Notes: generated by a model from the letters alone, not told the origin. A stretch of DNA of 64,000 nucleotides from Bacteroidales bacterium UBA4179 (GCA_002381125.1 DFUT01000030.1:27856-91855); one strand, 5' to 3'; counted from the stretch's first letter, positions 43,943 through 53,887 are shown. Translations and numbers: made by a program.

Positions 43943-46900
43943 TTAAAATTCAATGTTTACACCAAAAGTATAAGAACGTGCTCTTGGATAAGATCCCCAA
44001 TCCAATCCAACAGTAGGATACACCGCTCCTCCTTGACTGGTATTGGTATTTACTTCAGGATCTAACCCTGAATATCCGGTAATTGTAAAAGCATTATAAA
44101 TGGATGCATAAATACGAATTCTTTGCAATCCAATCTTATTCATCATTTTATTTGGTAAGGTATATCCCACTGAAACCGTATTCAAACGTAAATATGAGCC
44201 ATCTTCTATTCCTAAAGTCGAACAAATCGGATTTTCATGATAAGGCAAAAAAAGCGTAGCATTGGAATTGAGTTCTTTTAATGCAGTGGGTTCAATCACC
44301 TTAATCAGCTGTCTGTTTTGAATATCATAAATTTTATATGCCGTTGACAAGAGCGCCAATCGATTTCTATAGAGACCATCTTCTTTACTTCCGTAAAGCG
44401 CTGCAAGATAATTGGCATTATAAATTTTATTGCCGTAACTCCAGTTGAAATCCAATCCAAAATCCACGTTTTTATAATTGCCGCTAACACTAAATCCACC
44501 CGTGTGTTTGGGATTCATATCACCGATGATGGTGACATCATTTTCATCTATTATACCATCCGGAATTCCATCAGGGCCACTAATATCCTTAAATTTCATT
44601 GCTCCCGGATAAGCAACTTGACCTCCCGGTTTATTCGCTGTTGTACCATACAAAGTACCAAGAATTCCGGCGCCAATATCGGCCACACCTTCTTTTAGAG
44701 TATATATGCCGTTATTATAAGTAAAATCATCCACCGAGTACCATCCATCGTAAGTAAAGCCTCTTACTTGACCAACAGCCTTCCCTTCAACCAAAATATA
44801 ATCACCCGTATTAGGTCTCAGCATTGTCGATCCCCAATTTGTGGTATACAAACCATTAACACCTTCGGCTAATTTGTCGACATTGCCTCTATTGATATTG
44901 ATATTCATGCTTACAGAAAGATTAAAATCGCGCGAACGCATTAAGTCGCCACCAATAGCAAGTTCAATTCCCTTATTACTTGTTTGACCAATATTATCAT
45001 ATGTTTGAGAAAATCCGGTATAAGCCAATACAGATGTCAACATCAATAAATCTTTGGTAGTATTTTTATACAAATCTATAGCCCCATACACACGATTCAA
45101 AAAACCAAAATCAATCCCTAAATTTCGAGTAATTGTTGTTTCCCACTTAAGATTTGGATTGGCAATTGTTTCGGAAGCAGGAACATATGCCATTTGTTGT
45201 TGTTCGTTTATGGAATAACGAGTAAATCCGGCCGACTTCCAATTCATTTTCCATAAATTAGCATTAATTCCATCATTACCTACTGTACCATAAGAAAGAC
45301 GCATTTTCAAATTATCGATCCAATCTACATCTTTTAGAAAATCTTCATCCGATAAACGCCATGCAATTGCTCCTGCAGGGAAATAGCCCCAACGATGAGT
45401 AGGTGAAAATTTCGATGAACCATCCGCCCGAAAAGTTGCAGTCAATAAATAACGCCCTTTATAAGAATAATTTACACGCCCGAAATAAGATTCCAAACGG
45501 TCCGGAGTACCTGTGCTTGAAGAATAACCATAATAAACCGTTCCTTCATCGCTTGTTTCACGATGCTGATCCATCATGGCAAAAGCTCTATCTGCGTCAA
45601 AAGAAGCCGGAAAATAATTTCCCCAAATACTGATCCCTTCCGAACCTGAATCCGATACCTCTTGTCCGGCTAGAATTGTCAAATTGTGATCTTCATTCAA
45701 TCCTTGAACCTCATAGCTCAACGTATTTATCCAGCGCAGGGCCCAACCTTCTGAACTGCTTATAGAAGCATTTCCTCCATACGTTTTTACTCCATTCTCA
45801 TAATAGTCATTATATATAGCTCCCGACCAGGTTTTATTACGATTCCAATAAGTACTTAAGCCAAGTTCTGATTTTGCTGTCAAACCCTTTATAGGCACCC
45901 AGGTTAAAGCAGCATTTGCTCTGAGATTGCGATTGCGACTGAAAGGTGTATAATCTTTAAGGCGGGAAACAGGATTAAAATTATCCTGCAATATTTCAGA
46001 ATACATACCCAATTGCGTATTAACTGACTCGTCAAGTTCACCCAATACATCTTTAGTCGCAATCGGACGAAACCAATAAGATGAAGAAAGAATAGATCCA
46101 CGGGCATTAACCGTGCTTTCATTACTTACTTTATCTGTATTAGTAAAACGAGTATCCACTAACAATGTCAAATTGTCTCTTAAGCTTTGATCCAATTTAA
46201 ATGAAGCACTAGTACGCTTATACCAAGAATTTACTTTCATTCCGTTATCTTCGGAATGATTGAGAGAAAAAAGGTATTTTGTCTTATCTGTTCCTCCGCT
46301 GATATCAAGATCGTGATTCTGTGATGTTGAATTACCATACACTTCTTTGGAAAAATTCTTGGCAGGAACATTTTTATAATGATCTATTCCTTCCGGATTA
46401 TTGAAGGTAGATTCATATCGTCCTATAGCCCAAAGCTTTTCCCATGCATCTGCATAATTATCGCCAATAGCGGCAGCATATGCCCAGTTGTAAGCAATAT
46501 AATCATAGGCATTCATTGTTTCCAAATACTTGGTTGGTGTATTAAACTGGACATACCCACCATAATTAACGGTAATTTTTCCTGCTTTACCTTTTTTGGT
46601 AGTTACCAAGATAACGCCATTGGCTCCACGTGCCCCATAAATAGCAGTAGAAGAAGCATCCTTAAGGACATCAATGCTCTCTATCTGACTTGGAGGGATA
46701 TCATTCAAAGAGCTAACGGGAAAACCGTCTACTATTAACAATGGTTGATTACTCTGTGAAATAGATCCACCACCTCGTACACGAATCGAAATTTCAGCAT
46801 CTGGACGACCATCTTGCGAGATAACATTTACCCCAGGCAATCGTCCCTGCAAAGCCTTTGCTACATTAGTTACCGGAACAGCTGCAATTTTTTCACCACT

Positions 46901-47449
46901 TACCGAAGCAACTGAACCCGTCAAATCTCTTTTTCTTACTGTTCCGTACCCAATGGCCACTACTTCTTCAAGGACAATCGTTTCCTCTTCCATTACCACA
47001 TCAATTTGTTTTTTCCCATCAACAGGAATTTCTTTTGTCTTCATCCCTACGAAAGAGAATACTAATACCGCATTCTCAGGAATATAGGGGAGAGAATATT
47101 TTCCATTTGCATCACTAATGGTTCCCTGGTTAGTTCCCTTTATAGTTACAGTTACTCCAGGAAGTGGTTCACCTTTAACATCACAAACCTGACCACTTAC
47201 AGTAATTTGCTGTTGTTGAACGTATAGTTCAACATCCGAAACCTTTTCAAGAAAATAATCATCAGTTGTAGCTATGAAAATACCTCTCGTATTTAACGAC
47301 AATTGCTTCCCATCTTCATAATTGGTTGATGCTAAAGTCGAAAATGAAAATATTAACATTGCAAAAAATGCCATTTTCTTTGACAGAAACATCTTTAGCT
47401 TGATGATAATCTGCAATTTTAAAAAATAATTGAAAATCATTTTATTCAT
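43943..47449 (-). CDS. SusC/RagA-family TonB-dependent transporter (pectin segment B)
   Basis: 1168 residues. After an unusually long hydrophobic start (about 45 residues) there is a 45-residue stretch (Q-L-S-L-N-T-R-G-I-F ... V-E-L-Y-V-Q-Q-Q-Q) where other receptors have a full STN signalling domain of 60-70 residues. It looks like a shortened STN. The carboxypeptidase-like domain (I-T-V-S-G-Q-V-C-D-V-K-G), the V-A-I-G-Y-G-T-V-R-K-R-D-L-T-G motif, the plug and the barrel (ending Y-T-F-G-V-N-I-E-F) follow. It imports oligosaccharides across the outer membrane together with the SusD downstream. It is the first gene of segment B, with a 432-base gap upstream. Confidence 0.93.
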   Translation of the reverse strand: MNKMIFNYFLKLQIIIKLKMFLSKKMAFFAMLIFSFSTLASTNYEDGKQLSLNTRGIFIATTDDYFLEKVSDVELYVQQQQITVSGQVCDVKGEPLPGVTVTIKGTNQGTISDANGKYSLPYIPENAVLVFSFVGMKTKEIPVDGKKQIDVVMEEETIVLEEVVAIGYGTVRKRDLTGSVASVSGEKIAAVPVTNVAKALQGRLPGVNVISQDGRPDAEISIRVRGGGSISQSNQPLLIVDGFPVSSLNDIPPSQIESIDVLKDASSTAIYGARGANGVILVTTKKGKAGKITVNYGGYVQFNTPTKYLETMNAYDYIAYNWAYAAAIGDNYADAWEKLWAIGRYESTFNNPEGIDHYKNVPAKNFSKEVYGNSTSQNHDLDISGGTDKTKYLFSLNHSEDNGMKVNSWYKRTSASFKLDQSLRDNLTLLVDTRFTNTDKVSNESTVNARGSILSSSYWFRPIATKDVLGELDESVNTQLGMYSEILQDNFNPVSRLKDYTPFSRNRNLRANAALTWVPIKGLTAKSELGLSTYWNRNKTWSGAIYNDYYENGVKTYGGNASISSSEGWALRWINTLSYEVQGLNEDHNLTILAGQEVSDSGSEGISIWGNYFPASFDADRAFAMMDQHRETSDEGTVYYGYSSSTGTPDRLESYFGRVNYSYKGRYLLTATFRADGSSKFSPTHRWGYFPAGAIAWRLSDEDFLKDVDWIDNLKMRLSYGTVGNDGINANLWKMNWKSAGFTRYSINEQQQMAYVPASETIANPNLKWETTITRNLGIDFGFLNRVYGAIDLYKNTTKDLLMLTSVLAYTGFSQTYDNIGQTSNKGIELAIGGDLMRSRDFNLSVSMNININRGNVDKLAEGVNGLYTTNWGSTMLRPNTGDYILVEGKAVGQVRGFTYDGWYSVDDFTYNNGIYTLKEGVADIGAGILGTLYGTTANKPGGQVAYPGAMKFKDISGPDGIPDGIIDENDVTIIGDMNPKHTGGFSVSGNYKNVDFGLDFNWSYGNKIYNANYLAALYGSKEDGLYRNRLALLSTAYKIYDIQNRQLIKVIEPTALKELNSNATLFLPYHENPICSTLGIEDGSYLRLNTVSVGYTLPNKMMNKIGLQRIRIYASIYNAFTITGYSGLDPEVNTNTSQGGAVYPTVGLDWGSYPRARSYTFGVNIEF

Positions 47450-47881
47450 AATTCAATTGATTTGTGTAATTCAATAATACATTCATTTACTTTTATTAAT
47501 TTCAACACACATACCTCATAAAACATGTTTTTAAAAGGCTTTAAAAGTTACGAAATAATTCATCTTTTTTAAAAAAGAAGGAAATCAAAATTTACTTAAC
47601 TAATTTCATCATAGGCATATTATTTTATTAAACTAATTATTTAGAAATCTTATCGGTAACAAATCAAAACTTGATGAAAAATTTTATTATTATCTATTTA
47701 TTATCGTCATAAATATATTTTTTGGAAAATGTAAATCAAAGATTTGCTATTAATTTTAACAAACTATTAAATATTTCATTGCAATATTAATATAAATAAA
47801 TTAAATATAGGTGGATAAATTGCTTTTTGAGAGGGGTTATATTGTTTTTTAACAAATACTTTATGTTTTAAAAGCAATTAT
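47450..47881. other. Upstream region of pectin segment B
   Basis: 432 bases, very AT-rich, no coding frame. It holds the shared element at 47780-47805 and a weak self-complementary run near 47565-47580. No TAnnTTTG box was found on the minus strand, so the promoter is probably regulator-dependent. The 3' end borders the collapsed esterase gene. Confidence 0.6.
47780..47805 (-). promoter_or_regulatory. Shared AT-rich upstream element, copy 2
   Basis: Positions 47780-47799 are identical over 20 bases (tgcaatattaatataaataa) to 63981-64000 upstream of the PL1 gene. Positions 47790-47805 are identical over 16 bases to 34968-34983. It lies 331-356 bases before the segment B susC start. A regulator site common to both pectin segments is the simplest reading. 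Confidence 0.5.
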
Positions 47882-48559
47882 TCATTGAATTTCTATTACA
47901 AAATCTTCTCCTAAAACTTTTTCTTTTGTATAATTCAAAACCTCATCGTCCGTCAATTGACGTGACCATGCAACACGGTGCAAAATGTCACTTCCTTTTC
48001 CCGTATTTTGATACTCTACAAATGTTGCTGTTTTTTCGTTTTCCTGATTTTCCCAATTGTCCCATCCTTCCGGTTTAATCACTTCACCCAAATCGCATGC
48101 TATAAATGCAACATGAGCATATGGTTTCCATGGTCGGCCAAGATAAAAAGCATGTTTTTTTTGCTCTATTGATTGTTTCCGGCTCAATAAAAGTAGAGAT
48201 GCCATCGATATTAATCACTGCTTTGATCAGTTTATCTTTATTTTTGGCACCTATGAGCGCAGCCAATTGCTCTCCTGCAGAACATCCCGACACAGCAATT
48301 TTGTTTTTATCGATTTTGTATTCATCAGCATGATGATAAAGCCATAAAACAGCATCATGCAAATCGTCCACAGCAGCCGGATATTTTGCTTCATGACTAA
48401 GGCGATACTCAACTATGGCAGCAACAAAACCTTTCTGAGCAAGGTGTAACTTGTATCCTGCGGTACCCCGTTTATCATTACCGTTTGCGCAAAAACGAGG
48501 GAACAAGCCGCATATAAACATACGACCGTTGCAAGAATATGCAAAAAAGATGCTTTCAT
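47882..48559 (-). pseudogene. Collapsed bifunctional esterase gene (alpha/beta-hydrolase plus pectin methylesterase)
   Basis: Three pieces of one larger gene lie in three frames. From an ATG at 48559: a signal peptide and mature start (M-K-A-S-F-L-H-I-L ... V-F-A-Q, then T-V-M-I-N-G-V-P-Q-D-T-S-Y-T-L). A frame shift joins this to the middle of an alpha/beta-hydrolase (A-Q-K-G-F-V-A-A-I-V-E-Y-R-L-S, with nucleophile motif G-C-S-A-G and N-I-D-G-I-S). Near 48165, around an A-rich run, a second shift joins it to the end of a CE8 pectin methylesterase (Y-L-G-R-P-W-K-P-Y-A-H-V-A-F to the stop at 47882). The hydrolase oxyanion region and most of CE8 are gone. Fused esterases of this type are known from pectin PULs. 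This copy cannot be functional. Confidence 0.85.
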
Positions 48560-48581
48560 GTTAAAATCGATATTTTCAGGA

Positions 48582-50201
48582 TTATTCCACTTTAAACCAG
48601 TCGATTTCTACCCTTCCCCCGTCATTATTCCTTATAGGACGGGAACAAAAGAATCCCATTTTTGCTCCTATCCATTTGCCTTCTTTGGCCGTAAACGGTT
48701 TTCCGAGTGTTTTAAAAACTTTCCCGTCTAAACTATAACTGAATACACAGCGGGCATCTGGTGATACACGAACCTGAAGATAGAGGGTGGAACCCCCCAA
48801 TGTCAGTTTTTCGTTGACGATTTCTTTTCCTCTTTTTTCGGCTTGGAGACATTCAACTTGAGAAAGAATGAGTCCTTCTTCCGTTTTCTCCAGAGACAAC
48901 ATACCATAATCCATTCCCATGATTATCAAACCGGTTCTTTCTCCAATAATAGCAGTTGAAGGATGAAAAGTCAACTTTGTCGTAACTGTAAAATTATCGG
49001 AAGGAAATTTTTGAAGCAATAAATTGGGAATATCCCATAAATTGACATAATCATCGGGAATGGGAACCGAATATAAAGACAATAAACCGGTTCGTGGATT
49101 GGCAAAATACCACCATTCACAAGGATTGGCGTGCCACTGCCATTGCAATCCAAGTGTATGCGTATCGAAATCATCGCTTTCAGGTGGTGTTTTCACCGGA
49201 TAATTTTTGTCCGTTTTCGGTTTTCTAAATGTCATAACAGGTTCGCCACAACCATCATTGTCTTTATCCACACCGATAACAGGCCAATCATTTTTCCAGG
49301 TCATGGGTTGCAAATGCACTACGCGTCCAAAAGGACCTTTATCCTGAAAATGGACAAACCAATCCTCACTAGCTGTAGTCGATACCCATCCACCCTGATG
49401 AGGACCATTTACATTGGTTTTACCCTGTGACATGACCATCTTTCTTTCGTAAGGACCAAAAACGTTTTCAGCCCTCAATACGACTTGCCAACCGGTTGAA
49501 ACGCCTCCTGCAGGAGCAAATATGTAATAGTAGCCGTTTCGTTTGTAAAATTTAGGGCCTTCAATGGTAGGGTCAATATCGTGTCCATCGTAAACAATTC
49601 TATTTTGCCCTATAACCTTTGTACCTTCGGCGTTCATCTCCTGAACGGCTAACAAACTTTTTATTCCGGCACGACTACCTGCATAAGCATGAACCAAATA
49701 TACCTTCCCATCATCCCATAAAGGACACGGGTCTATCAAGCCTTTTCCTTTCTTTACCAGCAACGGTTTTTCCCATTTCCCGGCCGGATCTTTACTCTTA
49801 ACCATGTAAATACCATAATCGGGGTCGCCATAATAAATGTAAAATTCTCCATTGTGATAGCGAATGGATGGAGCCCAAACACCATTGCCATGCTGAGGTT
49901 TTGAAAAAATACTATCGGGTTCCAATTTGTCAATCGCATAACTAATAATCTCCCAATTTACAAGATCATTTGAATGAAGAATCGGCAAACCAGGAATACA
50001 ATTGAAACTTGAGGCAGTCATGTAATAATCGTTTTCTACACGACAGACATCGGGATCGGAATAATCGGCATGTAGTATGGGATTTTTATAGAAGCCATTT
50101 CCTAAATCAGCTACCCATGTTTTCGATATCTTGTTTTGAGCAATAATGGGAACAGATAAGAACAATAAATAAGGAAATAATATTTTTTTGAAATTTTTCA
50201 T
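48582..50201 (-). CDS. GH43 glycosidase with C-terminal beta-sandwich (pectin segment A)
   Basis: 539 residues with a signal peptide (I-L-F-P-Y-L-L-F-L-S-V-P-I-I-A-Q). The propeller begins Y-K-N-P-I-L-H-A-D-Y-S-D-P-D-V (general base Asp), has V-W-A-P-S-I-R, where the second Asp is replaced by Ser, I-D-P-C-P-L-W-D, and the acid Glu in P-T-I-E-G-P-K. The C-terminal 200 residues form a GH43_C2-type sandwich. It probably acts on arabinose- or xylose-bearing pectin side chains; the exact linkage is not readable. The V-W-A-P-S pattern suits the GH43_12-type group often seen in Bacteroidales pectin PULs. It precedes the collapsed esterase gene by 22 bases. Confidence 0.85.
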   Translation of the reverse strand: MKNFKKILFPYLLFLSVPIIAQNKISKTWVADLGNGFYKNPILHADYSDPDVCRVENDYYMTASSFNCIPGLPILHSNDLVNWEIISYAIDKLEPDSIFSKPQHGNGVWAPSIRYHNGEFYIYYGDPDYGIYMVKSKDPAGKWEKPLLVKKGKGLIDPCPLWDDGKVYLVHAYAGSRAGIKSLLAVQEMNAEGTKVIGQNRIVYDGHDIDPTIEGPKFYKRNGYYYIFAPAGGVSTGWQVVLRAENVFGPYERKMVMSQGKTNVNGPHQGGWVSTTASEDWFVHFQDKGPFGRVVHLQPMTWKNDWPVIGVDKDNDGCGEPVMTFRKPKTDKNYPVKTPPESDDFDTHTLGLQWQWHANPCEWWYFANPRTGLLSLYSVPIPDDYVNLWDIPNLLLQKFPSDNFTVTTKLTFHPSTAIIGERTGLIIMGMDYGMLSLEKTEEGLILSQVECLQAEKRGKEIVNEKLTLGGSTLYLQVRVSPDARCVFSYSLDGKVFKTLGKPFTAKEGKWIGAKMGFFCSRPIRNNDGGRVEIDWFKVE

Positions 50202-50250
50202 ACAATACTTTCTTGATTGATTAATAATTAAAAGTCAAAATCAACATCTG

Positions 50251-51258
50251 CTAATCTTTGCCGACTTCATTATAGTGCAAAAAAGATAATTTCTTTACGA
50301 AATCTTCTTTTAAAACCTTTTCGATCGTAATTTGCGCCGCTTCTTCCGGTGTTAATATTTTTGCCCAATTAACCCGTTGGTCTGTATTGGCTCCTTCGCC
50401 ATAATTATTAAACTCGGCATAACGAGCTGTTTTTTCATTATCAGGATTTCCCCAATTATGCCAACCTAAAGGATTAATCCCCTTAGGAAGTTCACAATTC
50501 ATAAATACTGTCATCGCATAAGGACGCCACGGCCTTCCTAGATAAACCGACGTGATACCTTCAGCCAACGTCACCTTGCAACGATTAAATATATATCCAT
50601 ATTCAATGTTTTGTGGTGTACTTGCAGCAGTTATATACGAATTCTTTTTACAATGAAGTTCACAACCTTCAAACCACGCCGTAGCCGAACCGAAAATAAA
50701 ATCGGTAGTCCCTTCAATATAACAATCAAAAAAACAAAGACGATTCCCTTCCCCACCGGTATAAACCGTATCCTGATTTCCCAGCAAACGGCAATTCTTT
50801 ACAACAATCCGATCGCCTTCGGTATGTAATGCAACAGCCTGACCAACAGGCCCTGCAGTGTTTTCTATGGTGAGATTCTCAAACCAAATATCGTTGCCTC
50901 TCACCAGCAACGTATAAGTACGAAAAGTCCCCATATTATCTTTTCCTGCATAATCATCATAGGTGATAACGGTTTTTTCTTTGTCTTCCCCGATGATTTT
51001 TATCTCACACACATAATCGGGGATCACAATTTTCTCACGATAAACACCGTTTTTGACCAAAATTGTGGTTGGCCCTTCGGGGTCAAATGCTCTTATCGAA
51101 TTGATCGCTTCTTGTAAAGAAGTGAAATCGCTTTTTCCTTGTTTATCAACTACAATTTTTTTTGTCACGCCGTTTTTTGTTTCTGATTTTGCGCAAGCCG
51201 ACGCAAAAAGAAGAGCGAAAATCAATAAAAAAACAAATGTGTTGTAATGTTTAATCAT
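50251..51258 (-). CDS. CE8 pectin methylesterase lipoprotein
   Basis: 335 residues from an ATG at 51258. The frame extends to a TTG at 51270, but ATG gives a clean lipoprotein signal ending F-A-S-A-C (Cys22). A right-handed beta-helix with all CE8 active-site elements: Gln140 in G-Q-A-V-A-L, Asp163 in G-N-Q-D-T-V-Y, Asp186 in T-D-F-I-F-G, and Arg242 in L-G-R-P-W-R-P. It removes methyl esters from homogalacturonan so pectate lyases and GH28 can cut. It lies between PL1 and GH43. Its tail is of the same type as the CE8 remnant at 47882-48180. Confidence 0.95.
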   Translation of the reverse strand: MIKHYNTFVFLLIFALLFASACAKSETKNGVTKKIVVDKQGKSDFTSLQEAINSIRAFDPEGPTTILVKNGVYREKIVIPDYVCEIKIIGEDKEKTVITYDDYAGKDNMGTFRTYTLLVRGNDIWFENLTIENTAGPVGQAVALHTEGDRIVVKNCRLLGNQDTVYTGGEGNRLCFFDCYIEGTTDFIFGSATAWFEGCELHCKKNSYITAASTPQNIEYGYIFNRCKVTLAEGITSVYLGRPWRPYAMTVFMNCELPKGINPLGWHNWGNPDNEKTARYAEFNNYGEGANTDQRVNWAKILTPEEAAQITIEKVLKEDFVKKLSFLHYNEVGKD

Positions 51259-51298
51259 ATTCTTTACCAATTTGAATTATTCCTCCGTCATTGTCCTA

Positions 51299-52693
51299 TT
51301 ATTTACAGTAAAAATATCTCATAAGATGATCAACTAAACTGTTCAAGTACACTTCAAGATAAGTGTAACCTTCTTCATTTTTATCCTCTGCTTTTTTGTC
51401 CGGATAATTTTTCATTAGCCACTCATCCGGTATTCCATCGCGATTAGAATCGCTTTTCACATCATATGTCTTATACTCAGGCCATCCACCTACATCATTC
51501 TGACTGTCAATCAAACCTTTTGTACTTCCATTAGAACCTTCGTAAGTATATGTCCCATTTTTTATTTCTTGAATATAACGCGCATCTACCTTATCTCTTG
51601 CCAATGAACATCCTGCATATCCCAGAACTTTTTCGTAAGCTTCCTTTGCAGTGTGGGTGGTAACAGAAAAACAAGGAAATTCATTTTCTACAAGAATATC
51701 CGATAAGGTTACCGAGGATGCATATTGCCGAAACGATGAACCCATTACAACCCCTAAGGCATTATTTGCAGTTACTGACGGATTGCCGTCAAGATAATTC
51801 CCTGACACATAAAATTTGCCATAAGTACCTGCAGGTTGAGTATTTTTTCCATTATCGGCATCGGGATTCAAAATGCGATTCCGAGAACTGCTACCGGTTG
51901 CCGGACCGGGTTTATAATAATTGTTGACAATATTGTAACTCCCTCCTTCGGCTCCATACGAATTGTTGCCACCCCAATTGTAAATTACATTGTTTCGAAA
52001 ATCGACTTTTTCTAAATCAGACCGGTTGGTATAACGGCTGCCGCAAAACCTGGGATTACGACTGTCGTTATGGATAAAAAGATTGTGATGAAACGAAGCA
52101 TTTTGTCCGCCCCATATTCCACCATAACCATGTGTCCCTTTGGTGTGAGCAGAATTTCGCAAGGCTTCGGAAATGATGCACCATTGCATGGTGAAATTTT
52201 TGTTGTCGTAAAAAGAAGAAACCTCATCTACACTCCAACTCATACTACAATGATCGATGATAATGTTTACATGTCCTTTTCCTGAGAAGGCATCTATCGA
52301 CTCTTTTGCTCTGTCTCCCAATCGAAAACGAAGAAAACGGATAATAACATTATCGGCACTTATAATGGTTTCGTGGTCACTGATACAAATACCGTCTCCA
52401 GGCGCTGTTTGACCGGCTATGGTCAAATCACCGTTGTTTATTTTTAAAGGGCGGTTAAGACGAATCAAACCCGATACCTCGAACACGATCGTTCTGGGAC
52501 CTTTTTGTTTGACAGCCCATCGCAAAGTACCGGGCATTTCAACATCCTCCAATGATGTCACATAGAGCACCTTTCCACCCCGCCCACCGGTAGCATACAT
52601 ACCTGCTCCTTCAGCACCGGGAAAAGCAGGAATTTGAGCATAGGTTAAGGTAATCGGGACAGATATAAAGAACAACAATAAACAGAATTTCAT
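51299..52693 (-). CDS. PL1 pectate lyase (pectin segment A, distal copy)
   Basis: 464 residues with a signal peptide (C-L-L-L-F-F-I-S-V-P-I-T-L-T-Y-A-Q), so periplasmic or secreted rather than lipidated. Parallel beta-helix: A-F-P-G-A-E-G-A-G near residue 25, G-G-R-G-G-K-V-L-Y-V-T, the calcium/substrate stretch I-I-D-H-C-S-M-S-W-S-V-D-E, then H-N-D-S-R-N-P-R-F (Arg expected as catalytic base) and N-N-V-I-Y-N-W-G. It cleaves de-esterified homogalacturonan by beta-elimination, releasing unsaturated ends for GH105. A paralogue (62395-63861) opens the same operon and shares almost every block. Confidence 0.92.
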   Translation of the reverse strand: MKFCLLLFFISVPITLTYAQIPAFPGAEGAGMYATGGRGGKVLYVTSLEDVEMPGTLRWAVKQKGPRTIVFEVSGLIRLNRPLKINNGDLTIAGQTAPGDGICISDHETIISADNVIIRFLRFRLGDRAKESIDAFSGKGHVNIIIDHCSMSWSVDEVSSFYDNKNFTMQWCIISEALRNSAHTKGTHGYGGIWGGQNASFHHNLFIHNDSRNPRFCGSRYTNRSDLEKVDFRNNVIYNWGGNNSYGAEGGSYNIVNNYYKPGPATGSSSRNRILNPDADNGKNTQPAGTYGKFYVSGNYLDGNPSVTANNALGVVMGSSFRQYASSVTLSDILVENEFPCFSVTTHTAKEAYEKVLGYAGCSLARDKVDARYIQEIKNGTYTYEGSNGSTKGLIDSQNDVGGWPEYKTYDVKSDSNRDGIPDEWLMKNYPDKKAEDKNEEGYTYLEVYLNSLVDHLMRYFYCK

Positions 52694-52720
52694 TTCTTTA
52701 CTTCGTGAGCAATAAACATA

Positions 52721-53887
52721 TTATTTATTGAGCAATACACTTACTTTAATAAAAGGAGCAACTGCTTTTGGATCATTATCACGTCGTGGCGTAGAGATGT
52801 AATACTCGTAGCTACCGTCGCGATATTCTTTTTCTCCTCCTAAACCGGCTACTTCACAGGCATCTGTGACTGTAAGAGTACCATCCGGATTTTCTTTTAT
52901 GAATTGCTTTACATATTGATCATAAGCCGTTTTCCCTTTTTCTTCGAACGTCTTAGGCAAAAAACCGTTTTGCGCACCCTTAACCCAAGTATAAATAAAC
53001 ATGGCCGAAGCTGAAGATTCAAGATAGTTCCCTTCAGCACCAACTTTATCTGTTACTTGATACCACATGCCGGTGGCCGGATCGCGGTATTTTTCGATAG
53101 TGGCGGAAATATCGTTTAAAATGCGAATGATTTCCGCCCTGCGGGGATGATTTTCGGGCATAAAATCCAATACATCCACTAGGGCCATCATATACCAGCC
53201 TATCGCTCTTGACCAAAAATTTGGCGATCTTCCCGTTACAGGGTCAGCCCAACGTTGTTGCCGACTCTCATCCCAACCATGATACAACAGTCCGGTTTTT
53301 TCGTCTTTCAAAATCTCCTCAGTTGTGATTATTTGATGAGCAACCTCATCGAAAAGTTGCGGTTCATTAAATGTTGTTCCATACTGTGCCAAAAAAGGGC
53401 ATCCCATGTAAATACCATCCAACCAGACTTGATACGGATAGATTTTTTTATGCCAAAACAAGCCGTTAGATGTGCGTGGATGGGTATCCATCTGGCTCCT
53501 CAATAAATTCATAGCCAAACGATACTTTTCTTTTTTCGTTTCTTCATAAATTGGAAACAGCATTTTACCGGAGTTTATCCGATCAATATTATACTCTTCC
53601 AAACGATAAGTTTTTATCGACCCATCTTCATTTATCATGGTATCCGCATAACTCTCAGCATAATCGAAATATTTCCGATCTCCGGTCTTCTTCCAGACAT
53701 CTAATATTGCACCTAATTCCAAACCATGACAATAATTCCATTTCAGATCTTTCGAAAAATCAACCATCCAGCTTTCAGGATAACGTTTCATTTCAGAATC
53801 GGCCATCCTTTTATAATAAGGATCGGTCGATTTAGCACAAGCCGAAATAGAAAATGTTAATAGTACCATATATAATATTTTTTTCAT
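52721..53887 (-). CDS. GH105 unsaturated galacturonyl/rhamnogalacturonyl hydrolase
   Basis: 388 residues with a short lipoprotein-like signal (L-T-F-S-I-S-A-C, Cys17). An (alpha/alpha)6 barrel with W-L-D-G-I-Y-M-G, whose Asp157 is the expected general acid/base, and other family marks (W-N-Y-C-H-G-L-E, F-W-S-R-A-I-G-W-Y-M-M-A-L-V-D). GH105 hydrates the 4,5-double bond of unsaturated uronic-acid ends made by lyases, freeing keto-deoxy-uronate. With PL1 and PL10 in the same locus this is the next step. It sits between GH28 and PL1. Confidence 0.92.
   Translation of the reverse strand: MKKILYMVLLTFSISACAKSTDPYYKRMADSEMKRYPESWMVDFSKDLKWNYCHGLELGAILDVWKKTGDRKYFDYAESYADTMINEDGSIKTYRLEEYNIDRINSGKMLFPIYEETKKEKYRLAMNLLRSQMDTHPRTSNGLFWHKKIYPYQVWLDGIYMGCPFLAQYGTTFNEPQLFDEVAHQIITTEEILKDEKTGLLYHGWDESRQQRWADPVTGRSPNFWSRAIGWYMMALVDVLDFMPENHPRRAEIIRILNDISATIEKYRDPATGMWYQVTDKVGAEGNYLESSASAMFIYTWVKGAQNGFLPKTFEEKGKTAYDQYVKQFIKENPDGTLTVTDACEVAGLGGEKEYRDGSYEYYISTPRRDNDPKAVAPFIKVSVLLNK

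Noticed and set aside
48084..48521. Stand-alone short alpha/beta-hydrolase gene
   Set aside because: It lacks the oxyanion region and the catalytic Asp/His, and its neighbours in other frames are the missing head and a foreign tail, so it is a pseudogene piece.
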